Part shown: positions 1-11,613 of the stretch, one piece after another | Numbering within the stretch: the first letter of the stretch is position 1 | How the letters are laid out: each line of letters opens with the position of its first letter | From: Podaxis mareebaensis | Taxonomy: Eukaryota > Basidiomycota > Agaricomycetes > Agaricales > Agaricaceae | Length of the DNA stretch: 64,000 nt | Assembly (NCBI GenBank): GCA_018524725.1 | Contig: JAEUWP010000360.1 | Location: 1 to 64,000, forward strand | Reading direction: 5' to 3' | Program-made: the position numbers and the translations under genes | Notes under the pieces: model-generated | The model's input: only the letters and a program-made list of their open reading frames with translations | Database searches by the model: none | What the model was told of the DNA's origin: nothing

Positions 1-332
1 AATACCCCAGAATAATGAATAATTTCCTTCATACAATAAATGTGTGACAGGCTGGAGGGCACATCAGGACCCGATCAGCATTCAATCGATGGAAGTTAGA
101 CCATGTCCCCTCTCGGCGACGGTAGATGTGGTGACTTTGTGCCGGCAGGAGCGTTCGATCATGTTGAATTATCACCAAGTGTCTCATGCAAAAATAGACA
201 GGGCGGAAACAACCCTTATCTGAAGGCTTGACAGGACGTAGGACCCTGTAGGACCCCTGGCAGACTGTGCAACAGACATGGGAACGATCGCCGCAACCCA
301 CCAACGTTTCCTTTTTCTGTTCTCCACCTTCA

Positions 333-2304
333 ATGCTCTGGATACCCTTTCTTCTTCGCGCCTCGGTCTTTGCTTCGTGGTTTGGATTGGTTTACGGTCT
401 TAATTTCATTGTTTCACCTCCGACACAGTGTGGCGCCGTGCGGTTTACCTGGATTGGTAAGTCGGTTCGCCCAGTGAAGGGCTAAGGGGGACGGCGCCTC
501 CGTCCCTTTCTTTGTGTAGTCTGGAGAACGAGAAGCGAGGCTGATATGGGATTTATGTTATTATAGGTGGCACACCTCCTTTCTATGCTTTAATCATCCC
601 AGTGCGCGTCTTTTCCTCTAGATCTTCGAACGGCCACACTGATTCGTGTCGTGCGTTGTACCGTGTAGCCGAATGGCACAATTCGGAATATCAGCATACC
701 AATTAATGCATGGAATGACAAAGACCAGTCTGGCGACTTTTCGACGCAGTTGGCGTTGTCTGAGAAGCAACAGGTCGTGTTTTCAATGGGCGATGCCACT
801 GGTGTAACTGCTGGCGGGGTGACGGACGTGATGACTGTTGGACCGCCATCTGGAGGTGGGCAGGGATGCAATACCACTGATCCTGGTGAGTTGCGGGCAG
901 AATGCTGTGTTTCGATGGTCAACGTACTCAAATGCTTCTGTGCGATGGACTCATAGGCCCGGCTTTCGTGTATGCGGTGGACGGAACGCTCTCGCAGTGC
1001 AAGTGAGTATTCTTCTGCAAGTCGTGTCACTGTGCCATATTTCTTTTCAGACTTGGCATTTCTGATCACCACACGTGTGTAGACCCTATCCATTTACGCT
1101 GTACGCCCAATCTGGCGCGATACAACCTATAACGATTCTCGTATGTTGTGCCTAGGGTCTATCATGTGCGATCTCAAACATTCATCCCGTTTCTTCTCCT
1201 GCTTCTTCTCTCTAGGTAACAGTCCCTCATGGTGAATCCTTCCTCCTTCGGCCACCGGTGGGAGACTCCTTTAACTGGCGAGCGAACCTGACCGCTGGCA
1301 CCTCGGTCATCTTCACAGTGTCAGACTCGCAAAATCGCATTGGAGGCACATCCCCACTCCTCGTCGTTGGTTCTTCAGATGATTCTTCCTGTGTCAGACC
1401 ACTCCCTTCATCAGCACCACCCACTCGTATTCCAACACCTACGTCATCCCCATCGCCAATCATCACTGGGGGAGGAGGCCCTGGCAATCAAGACGATAAA
1501 AACAACAGCAACACCGGGATAATCATTGGCGCGGCTGTTGGTGGAGCCGTCGCACTCTTGCTTGTTGTCGCAATCGCCTACTTCTTTGCCAAACGGAAGA
1601 GTGAACGGAGCGGCTTTGGAAGCAACAAGACACGTATCGACTTAACGGAACCTGGCCCCGACTCTTCAACCTACCTCCTTCCACCTGGCCAGCAGCAGAC
1701 GCATTATCCTCCAGTTGATCCGTTCCCTTCCTACAGTGATGCTGTTACCCCTCATGCTGGCCCAGGCGGTGTACCACCAACAATGACGTATGACCACAAC
1801 GTCCCGACGGTTTCGACGGCGGTGGGCGGTGCAGCGGGTATTATCGGAGCTGGAGCCGCTGGCGCTGTAGGTGCTCATGCATACCAACAATATCAACCAC
1901 CGTCAGCACCGGCGCCAGGCGCAAAACAACGCGAGGCAGTGGCAGCGCGACAACCATATCAACATCAACCGTATTATAATCCATTCGAAACAGGGGCCGC
2001 ATCAGCAGTAGCAACAAATTCTGCCTACGCGTCTACGTCCAGCCGACAAACGGCACAAACCAACTCCGACACTCAATCACAATTTGGCATGGGCTCGACG
2101 TCCAATTATAGCACATCGGCAGGGCCCAGTACGGTTTCATCGACTCAGAAGGTGTTGAACCCTGCCCCTGGTCCGAGGTTTATCGTGCATACGGATATTG
2201 AGGATGAACCGATTGAACTACCTCCGATGTATTCTGAGTCTAGAGCCCCTATACCCGGCATAACTCTCGACGACTCACCTGCACCACGTAAAGGCTTACA
2301 GTAG
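333..2304 (+). CDS. Secreted type I membrane protein, tandem copy 1 (Mid2/Wsc-like layout)
   Basis: I do not recognise a named family. Six exons (333-456, 567-601, 669-885, 957-1002, 1083-1140, 1216-2304) give a clean 522-residue frame. The start at 333 begins a hydrophobic signal peptide of about 23 residues. The extracellular half contains two related beta-rich segments, each with a Cys and a hydrophobic strand pattern. A Ser/Thr/Pro stretch precedes a glycine-rich transmembrane helix at about residues 260-283 (core GAAVGGAVALLLVVAIAYFF) followed by a basic stop-transfer run. The cytosolic tail of about 240 residues is rich in Gln, Ala, Ser and Tyr. The layout resembles fungal cell-surface sensors of the Mid2/Wsc type, but that role is inference. 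It is duplicated in tandem at 3470-5330. Gene model confidence is high; function is unknown. Confidence 0.8.
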
Positions 2305-2400
2305 TACTGTTAATAGTTCTCTCCAGTGTTTCTTGCATTAAACTTGGGATATTTGTACCATCGATCTTTGCATGTTTATTTATGTATTGGACGTTTATAT

Positions 2401-2655
2401 TTCTTCTGATTAGCTTTAGCTCTCGCAGACACTTGTGTCTTTTAACTTATATTGAGACGTGCAGTTTCGTGAACATCCATCTGTATAAATTACACGATTC
2501 AGCAAAATTTGATGAATGCTAAGCTGTCCGTCGGTAGTTCATATTTACACCAGGAGAAAAGAGACAAAGCGAGGAGAGCAGAAACACAATGGTAAAGAAG
2601 GGGACGGAGCAAGGAGGAATGGGCGTGTCATCTAGAAAGAAAGAGACCGGAGGTG
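2401..2655 (+). repeat. 3' flank shared with second tandem copy
   Basis: This stretch downstream of copy 1 aligns with 5403-5660 downstream of copy 2. Shared words include TTTCGTGAACAT, AATTACAC/GC, CAGCAAAAT, ACACCA and ACACAATGGT, in the same order and spacing. The duplication unit therefore includes the 3' untranslated region and some downstream DNA, about 2.3 kb in all. I see no gene in 2656-3469 besides the promoter of copy 2. Confidence 0.75.
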
Positions 2656-3469
2656 CTTGAATCGACACAAGGAGGTATTCATACTGCGCAGCTCGCGCTA
2701 GAAAAAGACTACCCTACATTGTCTACCATCATGACTCAGCCACCGGGGTTGGTGTCAAAGTCAATCTCTGCCATCAAGAATGCTGTTAAGATCATCAACT
2801 TGTGAATCAACACGAGTCGACCCCATTGGCTTTCTTCGGGGCAAGCTGCTCGGTCCGCAGGCCAATGCTGGAGCTGACAAGTATTAGACTGCCTTTTGGA
2901 TTGAGGTTAGGTTGTGGTTGCAATGTATATTGTGTTGAAATAAACACTCGTGAACGATTGCGTGGTTTACGATTAGTTGTGATGGATTGCAATGATTACT
3001 TATGATTCGATGTAAATCATCATGATGAGCTCACGAGGGTTTGGGACTCTATCATTATCGATCATTCGCATTTTCAGGCTGCAACTTCTCGCCTAGTAAT
3101 CGGGTGGTAATCTTCAAGCCTATATAACTCCCACTCATCTCATTTCTATATCAGAACAAACAGATGGTAGTGGATTCCAGGAGTTAGAGAAACCTGCACA
3201 AAGCTGTATAAGGCAGTAACGGACAGACTTCCCACCAGTTCCACGATTACCTTCTGACTAGCGCAGTGGCTTCGCGTCGAGAATCACGATCATCGAATAA
3301 TTGATCATACATCCAGCTAAAAATAGAACAGACGGAGATACTGGGAAATGACCTTTCATCGAAACTGAGGCCATCTTCCAGCACGGACTATTTCAACGGA
3401 CATGGGAGTGATCGACACACAGAATGTCAAGAATAAAATCTCGCTTCCTTCTTCTGTTCCCTACCTCCA

Positions 3470-5330
3470 ATGTTTTGGATACCCTTTCTCCGGGTTTGCG
3501 TCTTTGTTTGGTGGTTTGGACGGGTTTACAGCTTTGATTTCGTTGTTTCGCCTCCGACACAATGTGGCTCTGCAAGGTTTACGTGGGCTGGTAAGTGTTC
3601 ATCATGCCAAGGGGCAAAGAGGGAAGGGGATGGCGCATTTGGCTTTAAGCTGTTGAAGCTGATATGAAGTTATGTGTTGATATATAGGAGGCACACCGTC
3701 CTTCCATGTTCTGATCATCCCGGTATGTGTTTTTTCCTTTTCCTCCAAGTCATCGAAAGGTCATGCTGACCTGCATCGTGCACTACATCGCGTAGCCAGG
3801 GGGTACGATTAGGAATATCAGCGTACCAGCCAACGCATGGAACAACAAAGACCAGCCTGGTAATTTCTCAACGCTGTTGGCCTTGTCTGAGAAGCAGCAG
3901 GTCGTGTTTTCGATGGGCGATGCCATTGGTGTAACTGCTGGAGGGGTTACCGATATTATGACTGTTGGGCCGTCGTCTGCAGATGAGCAGGGATGCAACA
4001 CTACTGATCCTGGTGAGAATATCGTGGTTGTGTAGAATAGCATATTGACACTTCTGTGCGACGAGCTACAGGTAGGGATTTCGTGTCCGGAACAGAATGA
4101 ACACTTTCACAATGCGGGTGGGTATCGTTCTGCTAGTCATGTCGTGTATTGTGTTTTAAAAAGTCCTGATAATTCTAATGACCCTGCATATATAGATCCT
4201 ATCGATTTGTGCTGTACGCTCACTCCAGCGTAGTACAACCTATCAAGATTCTCGTACGTCATACTAAGAGCCCATGCTCTGAAGTTTCAGATATTTATAT
4301 CGCTCCCCCTGCTCTTTGTCTTTAGGTAACCGTACCTCATGGTGAATCCTTCCTTCTACACCCACCCATAGGGAACTCCTTCGACTGGCAGACAAACTTG
4401 ACCACTGGCACCTCCGTAGTCTTCACGGTATCAGACTCGCGAGACCGCACTGGCGGCACATCCCCCCTCCTCACTGTCGGTTCATCGGACGATTCTTCCT
4501 GCATCGGACCACTCCCTTCATCAGCATCACCTACTCGTATTCCAACACCTACATCATCTCTATCACCAATTATCACTGGGGGAGGGGGCTCGGAGAATCA
4601 GGGCGATGGAACCAACAGCAACACCGGGACAATCATTGGCGCCGCTGTTGGTGGAGGCGTCACATTCCTACTCATCATCGCACTCATTTACTTCTTTGCC
4701 AAACGGAAAAGTAAACGAAAAGGCTCCTGGATTGGCAGGAAACGTTTCAACTTGATTGCACAAGGCCGCGACTCTTCATCTTACCTCCTTTCACCCGGTC
4801 AACTGCAGAACCCTCCAATTAGTCCATTTCCTCTGGGCAATGGTTCGCTTGCACCTCATGCTGGTCCGGGTGGTGTGGCACCAGCGATGATACATGATCA
4901 TGATGTCCCAACAGGCTCGGTAGTGGGCAATACGAGAGGTATCATTGGAACCAGAGGCGCCACCGGAGTTGGTATTCATATACACCAACAACCGCCAGTG
5001 CCGGTTCCGGGTACGAAACTATGGGAAGCAACGATAGCTCGACTCGGACAACAACAACAACAACCACATCAACGATCTCGCAACCCATTTAAAGCCAGGG
5101 CTGCGCCGCCACCGGCAACAAGATCTAGGACCCCGGAGGGGCCCAGTGTAGTTACATCGGGACAGAGCAGAGAGGTGTCGAACCCTGCCCCTGGTCCGAG
5201 GGTTATTGTACATATGGATATTGAAGACGAACCGGTCGAGTTGTCTCCGGCATATTCAGAGTCTAGAGTCCCTATACCCGGAATGACCCCAGTCGACCCG
5301 CCTGCACCACGCGAAGAGTGGTATCGTTAG
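3470..5330 (+). pseudogene. Tandem copy 2 of the membrane protein, with an in-frame stop
   Basis: Paralogue of the gene at 333-2304 with the same six-exon layout: 3470-3590, 3688-3722, 3796-4012, 4072-4117, 4196-4253, 4326-5330. Exons 2-5 have exactly the same lengths as in copy 1. It keeps the signal peptide, the ectodomain, the glycine-rich transmembrane helix and basic stop-transfer, and a shorter tail with a poly-Gln tract near 5050. With the conserved splice sites, codon 134 in exon 4 is TGA (4098-4100), where copy 1 has GGA. The product would then end after 133 residues, secreted and without its anchor. An alternative acceptor four bases downstream avoids the stop but puts exon 5 out of frame. 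If the stop were ignored the protein would be 493 residues. It could be a recent pseudogene, a truncated secreted form, or a base-call error. Confidence 0.65.
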
Positions 5331-5402
5331 GTTCTTTGTCTGTTATTTCCCGTGTCTAAGCCGAGGATGTTTGTATCACCAATGTCTATGTATCTAGTTA
5401 TA

Positions 5403-5660
5403 CGTCGGAGGGATTCTGATTGATTTCAGCTTTCGTAGACACTGTTTTACTGTATAATAGGACATGCAATTTCGTGAACATGCATCTTTACAAATTACGC
5501 AACTCAGCAAAATGTTTGTGAAAGCCGAGCTGTTCACCGGCGGGCAATAATTACACCAAGAAAACAGGGATAGGACGAGGAGCAGGAACACAATGGTGAA
5601 AATAGTAAAGAGCAAGGAAGCGAAAGGCACACCATCTAGAAAGGGAGGAGGGGGGCCGGA
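5403..5660 (+). repeat. 3' flank of tandem copy 2
   Basis: Counterpart of 2401-2655. Together with the two genes it defines a direct duplication with a period of about 3.1 kb. The remaining bases 5331-5728 hold only this flank and the 3' end of the minus-strand gene that follows. Confidence 0.75.
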
Positions 5661-5728
5661 CAGGATTAAGTTAAAGCAAGAAAATATTTGTATGTTACAC
5701 AACCAAACCCCCTGAGAGGTCTTGGTCC

Positions 5729-6756
5729 TTATGATGTCTCTTCCGAAACGACCAAAGAGTTCATACTTCCAATGAGGGGACCAGCAGCGCCTTCTGTTTG
5801 CACTGGCGGAGTTGCATTGGAAGGTGGGACATCGTTGTCCAGGGTCTGACGAGCAAACGCGTCGATCATCGCGTCTTGGTCCTTACGTCGTCGGTGTCGC
5901 CTCCGACGGTCATCCTTGATTATACGCTCAATTTTGCGGCGCGCTTTGGAATGTAAGCGCGGATCCATGAGCGCTTGTTTGCAACGATAACATGCGAGTT
6001 CGATGCTTGCCAAAAGGCGGAGCGTATCCGAGTTGTTCATTGCCTGGAGTAAACCCGAGTTACAGCAGTGAGTTGGGTCGAGTGTAGGCCGAGAGGAAGG
6101 GACATACGTTCAGAGACCAAGAGATGACCCGAGTGCCCTCGACGCACATGATGATAACAAAGTTGCCTCGTTTCTCGACTTGCAAATCCGAGCACTGAAT
6201 GGAACGAATTGATTAATAATGGCATGAGAACTCCCCCCTCTTTGCAGTTGGCAGTTATCTCCGAAAAAACGTGACGTACTTCGCTAAACACAGCGATAAC
6301 CTTTCCTGTCGAGTTGTTGCGGACAACTGGGGGCGATTTCAATATGCGTTGAGTACGGAAAAGCGAAGGGAATGGAAGTATTAATACGAACCAACACGAG
6401 ATGAGTGTCCAGTCACTTCCTGTGAGACGGTCCCTCGACCAAGGTACACCCACGAATCCTTCTCAGGGCGCCGGATGTGTACCTTGACTTGGATTTCGCG
6501 AAAATGGTCTCGCGAGTTTGCAGCTGATCAAGAATCACACACACAAAGAAAGCCATAACCAAGGAGCGTCAAGAACGATTCGGATATTGCACGACACATG
6601 CGCCACAATGGTACCAACCTCCGCCCAGAGTGGGCTGAGGGTTGGTGGCGGCGTTAAAAACGTACCTTGGTGCGACGCGGGGTGGTAGTCCTGTATTTGG
6701 GGATTTGAGAGGGGTGTGTCCTGTTGTGAAAGGTCTGGGATTACGTCGATATCCAT
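5729..6756 (-). CDS. Conserved hypothetical protein with possible PH/EVH1-like half
   Basis: Five exons on the minus strand (6666-6756, 6392-6523, 6280-6326, 6108-6194, 5729-6043) splice to a clean 223-residue frame starting MDIDVIPDL. Residues about 35-125 alternate short strands with a Trp-containing start (WVYLGRGTVSQEV) and end in a helix-like segment after ISWSLNAM. This pattern resembles a PH, EVH1 or Ran-binding fold, but that is inference only. Residues about 125-200 form a helix followed by a dense Arg/Lys run (DDRRRRHRRRKDQ), a possible nuclear signal or nucleic-acid contact. I do not recognise a named family. The start at 6756 is the first in-frame ATG compatible with the first donor. 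Confidence 0.6.
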
Positions 6757-7256
6757 GCCGGATGCGTCGGTCTAGTTTTGTTTCCGCCCGAGGGGAAGAG
6801 AGTCAAGTCAGTAAAGAGGTGTGGACCCGGGGGTGAGACCAGCGATCTGGGTGCGTACCATTGCGAGGGAGTGTTTCTGCAAAGACAAGGAGATTGTTCG
6901 GAGAGACAAAGGGAGAATGGGGGTAGAGGCGAAGAGGACGGTGGATGAGAACACTGACGATGGCCGCGAACCTAAATTAACCGTCACGTGCACTTAATGC
7001 ACTCATTCCATCCCTTTGCACACTCGCCACTGCTCTTTATCCAGGGAAACGTGTTACACAAGCTCAAAACACCCCTGGCCATCTCTCCTTCATTATAGCC
7101 TTCCCAGACATCCCGTAATTTCTCGAACTTATTAGACACTACAAACTACCCATCACGCAGCACAGAAATGACAATAGTCACACTTCCAATCATGAGAACA
7201 CCCCAAAGATGCACCGAGTCCAAGAAGCTTCATTCCAAACGTATATACACGCCGTA
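6757..7256. other. Intergenic, nothing recognised
   Basis: Five hundred bases between the 5' end of the small conserved gene and the 3' end of TAF5, both on the minus strand. It must hold the promoter and leader of the former and the terminator region of the latter. I see no further gene. Confidence 0.5.
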
Positions 7257-10127
7257 TCACCGGGTTTCCGGCGCCTGGTATACTCCACCCACCAAGCACA
7301 AATTCCGAGGCGTAAACTGCACATTGATAATCGGCGTCTTCTTCGTAGGGAATGTTGCCAACAGATCAGTACTACGATCCCTTCACAATCAGCCACCTGA
7401 AACCCAGATCGCGCGGTTGCAAAAGCCAAGGGACTCACGTTTCCGTCGCCTCATCCTCACCATAACTCGTCACACCATTCTCCTGCGCACTCAGGATCCC
7501 ATTCTCTCTCGGTTTATTGCTCTTCGTACCGCCGGCACTCTTCACGTCCCAGCACCTAACCGTCCAGTCTGCTCCACCGCTGACGAGCAATGATGACTCT
7601 GCACTGAAAGCGAGCGAGTATATTGACGCGTTGTGCCCTATCATCTTCTTGATTCGTTTCCCGGAGCCTAGATCCCAAAGGTTGATTGCTAGGTCCTCGC
7701 CTGGATGAAATCAGTCAGGTAGTAGTAGCGGGGTAAGTTGTCGAGATTGTATCAGTGGAGCAGTGGCACATACCCGCCGTTGCGAGGTATCGCCCATCTG
7801 GGCTCATTGCAAGCGTAGAAACCGCACCCTGGTGTCCGATGAACACGCGTACACAAGCGCCGCGTTGAACATCCCATAAACGTGCCGTCCAATCACTCGA
7901 TCCCGTGGCGAGGTACAGCGAATTAGGATGGAATTGTATACACTATAGAAACGAGCTCAATCCGTTAAATTTAGGCGGTGAGAGAGAAGGAGGCACTCAC
8001 GTCGACATCACTCAAGTGTCCAGCATACACTCTTAAACACGACGTCCTGTCCGTCGACCAAAGTCTCGCAGTCCGATCCCGACTCCCAGTCGCAAAATAA
8101 ACTCCCATCGGACTCCACTTGACATCCCACACAGGATTCTCATGGCCTCTAAACGCAACGACGTTGGTCATCGTATCCATTGACCACAATCGCGTTGTAG
8201 CATCCGCTGATGCTGATAGGAGGTATTTTGGTGGTGCGGCGGATCCAGAGATGGGGTCGAAGGCGACGGAGTAGACGGGTCCACTGTGACCGATTAGCTT
8301 GCGAGTTGTACTGGCTTTCTTCTCACGAATACGATGAAGAGATGTGCCTGGGCAATGTGTCGGGTGAACGAAAGAGGAAGAAGCGAGGTTGAAGAAACTT
8401 ACTATCTTTGATGTTACTCGGGGAGAAATCATTTCGTAATGCCCGTAGTTTCTCGCCTTTGAGGCTCCATAAACGGATATAACTTTCAGCAAAACCAACG
8501 GCCATCAACGATGTATCCATGGAAAAGGTACAGCAAGGTGCCCTTCAATAACCACCAACATCAGAAACCAAGGAAACAAAGACAGCGTAGATCGATAAAC
8601 ATACTCACCCTTCAGCGACGTCATGCAAAGTATACGCACAGATACTAGGCAGCGCGCGCGCCCTCAGCGCACTCCCTTGTGGCGAATTGGGATCTACACC
8701 GTTTAATGCCGACGGTTCCAACCTAATCCTCTTCCTCGCATCTCTCACAGCATTAACCTCCCTCTCCACATCGATCGTCTTAAACGACGGTGGGTGAGGC
8801 AACATGTCCGCTTCTGTTGGCGCAGTCATCCCAGCAAATGGCTGCGGTCGGAGGAGCGCAAGGTCGAGATGGACGTTAGGGTCTCTGTCTACCATAGCTT
8901 GTTCGCGGAGGACACGTTCCGCCTCGGTGCGGAGGTCCTCGGACATGGGTGCTGGGCCAAGTTTGAGGTCAGTTTTGAGAGCGTTGAAGGCTGATGCGGA
9001 TGTAGCGGATGCTGTGGATACAGAGCCGTTGGTTTTTGGGATGAGTTGGGAGAGAAGACCTGTGGATTCTTCCCATGCGTGTGGTGAGATTGAGGTTGGG
9101 TTTGTCGACGTCACTGAAGTTTTTTTTTTCAGTTTTTGTATATAAGTATGATAGTGGTTGGAGGCGCTCACCGTCGAACCGGAGATGGTTGTTGACTACA
9201 CGCATTACGGCTGCTCGACCGCGCTTTCCTTTCTCTCCTGTGAATCCTCCGCCTGAGCCTAGTGCTTCACCGCCAAAACCTTCTGTTAGCCATCCGAGAA
9301 GAAGGCTGAACCCAGATCGACTCATTCGGACGACGTATTTCTCGTTCCGGAATCGCTGCGCTAGTTCATCACTTTGCACATGGGCGGGTAGGAGAAGGGT
9401 AGATAGGTGATGTAGGACTGCGTGATGTGAAGGTGGCAATGAAGGGGAAAACGTTGAGAAGAAACGCAGGGCTATATATTACGAGTTTCAGAGCCTACGG
9501 ATGTTCATAAAGGGTAGTTACGAACCAGCGTCTTTGAAACCATGTTGAATTAGGTCAAGATAGAAATGGCAGAATATTGGAAATAGAATCGGTCGGAATT
9601 CAGGCTATGAATGACATCAGACTATGGAATCATGATGTACAAAAATCACTACGAACCCGATACATATCCAACGATCCATCCACCCATGCCTCCAACTCTC
9701 TGAACCCCTCTTGTTTATCCGTCGGATCCAGCGACAAAATCTCCTCGGCACCTACAGCTCCAATACTCGCAATTAGGGATTGGATATTCGGTGGGTTCCC
9801 CATGGCGGAAAGCTCATGAAGCACACTGGAGGAGTCCTTTAGTGCATTTTCTGTTGGTCGTGAGGGCTTGGACTGTGCAAAGACAGCGAGGGATTTGATA
9901 AGTTCCTCAGGGGGGATAATTTCTGGTTGTTTGCCTTTGTCTGAGGGAGAACTTGCTTCGATTTCTTCTTTGAAAGCCTTTTCTGCGGAGGTATGGCCTC
10001 GAGAGCGGAGATATTCAAGAACGATGCGGTCAGCTATGTTAAGGGTATTTGTGGAATCTTGGGAGACATTGGCTGGTGTCGTTGCGGCGGGGGACTGAGA
10101 GGACGCAGGTGGAGTTGCAGTCGACAT
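7257..10127 (-). CDS. TAF5: TFIID subunit 5 (TAF5), LisH and WD40 protein
   Basis: Scaffold subunit of general transcription factor TFIID (and of SAGA in yeasts), acting in the nucleus in pre-initiation complex assembly. Nine exons (9657-10127, 9526-9604, 9172-9471, 8609-9113, 8403-8542, 8001-8314, 7774-7942, 7439-7700, 7257-7371) splice to 784 residues, close to the family size. A LisH motif lies at about residues 32-60 ([18 protein letters not shown]). The TAF5 N-terminal domain spans about 145-285, including [16 protein letters not shown] and [15 protein letters not shown]. The C-terminal WD40 propeller from about residue 450 shows repeated GH...W/D signatures such as [27 protein letters not shown] and GHNASIYSL. 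The gene is divergent from MAD2. Identification is secure; individual acceptor choices were fixed by frame. Confidence 0.93.
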
Positions 10128-10324
10128 TGTTGTAGTCCTTCCTCCAGTCTGGCTTTAGGAGTCCACAGCCGATAGATTCAGTCGGTATGAAGGTCAGTGT
10201 GAAGAGCTAGGCACCACGTGACAGCGCGTCTGATGTTCAAATGCTAAAGTAATAAGTCGCGTCCAACACGCCTTGGCAGCACCCCTCGACAAGACTACCC
10301 CCCACCACGAACAAAACAACAATT
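10128..10324. promoter_or_regulatory. Divergent promoter TAF5 / MAD2
   Basis: Only 197 bases separate the start codons of minus-strand TAF5 and plus-strand MAD2, so both promoters and leaders must share this stretch. It contains a CACGTG E-box-like hexamer near 10214. No clear TATA box is visible. Confidence 0.6.
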
Positions 10325-11199
10325 ATGGCCTCAAAGCAAGCAAAGCGACAAGCGATTACCCTCAAAGGCTCCTGTGCTCTCGTTACCGAATTCTTCAAAT
10401 ACGCCGTTAACACGTTCGTGTCAATGCCTTCGGTGGCTTGCAGATACCCGCTGACATAGTGTAGGATCCTTTTCCAGAGAGAAGTATATCCCTCAGATGA
10501 CTTTCATATGGTCAAGAAATACGGGCAGACTGTTCTTGTAACTCAAGACCTTGCGTTGGAAAACTACCTTGAGCGGTATGCCAAAGTCAACCCCTACCCC
10601 CGTGTCCATGTGAAACGACTGACACCGAAATGATGTAGGATTCTGTCACAAGTACACAGTATGCACTGTTGCGCCCCGCGGATTCACAAGTGACTTACTA
10701 CTCCGATTAGAATGGCTATTAACCGGCTCTGTCACCCAACTCGTTCTTGCCATCATATCCAAAGATACCCGCACACCACTCGAGCGGTGGGTGTTTGATA
10801 TCAAGCTCGTCGAACCACCTGCCGACGCATCAACATCGTGAGTATTCATTCATACTTCAAAATGACGTGGAGATACGACATCCCGCCGACATGTTGCTGA
10901 TTTCGCACATATGTATATCCAGAAAAGAACCTAAGCCCGAAGCTGAGATACAATCTGAAATCCGCGCCATTCTCAAACAGATCATTTCGATGGTCACATA
11001 TCTCCCTGTGATACAAGAACCCACAGTGTTCAATATCCTGGCATACACAAACGAGTCTGCCGACGTCCCTGCAGGAGAATGGGTCGACACTGATCCGCTC
11101 GCGATTGAAGCTAGCAAAAGCCAGCAGGTCAAGATGCGCAGTTTTAGTACCGACGTTCACCGAATCGAGGCCATGGTTGCTTATCGCTACGAGGAGTAA
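10325..11199 (+). CDS. MAD2: Spindle checkpoint protein Mad2 (HORMA domain)
   Basis: Mad2 binds Mad1 and Cdc20 at unattached kinetochores and inhibits the anaphase-promoting complex. Five exons (10325-10413, 10465-10575, 10639-10658, 10711-10837, 10923-11199) give 207 residues, the usual Mad2 length. The whole protein is one HORMA domain: an N-terminal helix (LVTEFFKYAVNTILFQREVY), YGQTVLVTQD, then WLLTGSVTQLVLAI and LERWVFDI. The C-terminal safety-belt region ends in FSTDVHRIEAMVAYRYEE. Exon 3 is only 20 bases. The start ATG at 10325 fits the conserved N-terminus. It shares a short divergent promoter with TAF5. Confidence 0.95.
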
Positions 11200-11613
11200 T
11201 CAAGTTATTGGGGAGCTGTGAATGATGGATTGATCGGCGGTACAATACTCTTTGGTGCTTTTGCGACAGAGCGAGATTGGTCGGTATCTATGTAGACGGG
11301 TGGATGACTGATGGTATCACTCGCTGTTGAACACGCAACTGTGTAGAGTGGAAACTTGATACACTGGATGGACCGAGGGTGTGGTAGAACAGTGATGGGA
11401 ACCGAAGTCGGTGGCATTGTTATGATTGATAAAAATAAGAAATCGTCATGGTCACAGCAACAACAGGCCAACTCTTCCCGTCATCCTTCCTTCCTCTTAT
11501 CCTCCTTCATCTTCCCTCCCTTCTTTCGCCCTTTTCCTCCCTTCTTTTTTCGAGTCTGGCAGGCCCCGGACAATACACTTTCTTTGATTTGTAGGTCTAC
11601 GAGCTAATACACA

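Noticed and set aside
590..1093. Long minus-strand open frame
   Set aside because: It is antisense to exons 3-5 of the first membrane-protein gene, whose plus-strand exons splice cleanly and match copy 2.
3783..4043. Minus-strand open frame over copy 2
   Set aside because: It mirrors the antisense frame in copy 1 and is explained by the codon pattern of the plus-strand exon.
8794..9145. Plus-strand open frames in TAF5
   Set aside because: Antisense to TAF5 exon 4, with no independent support.
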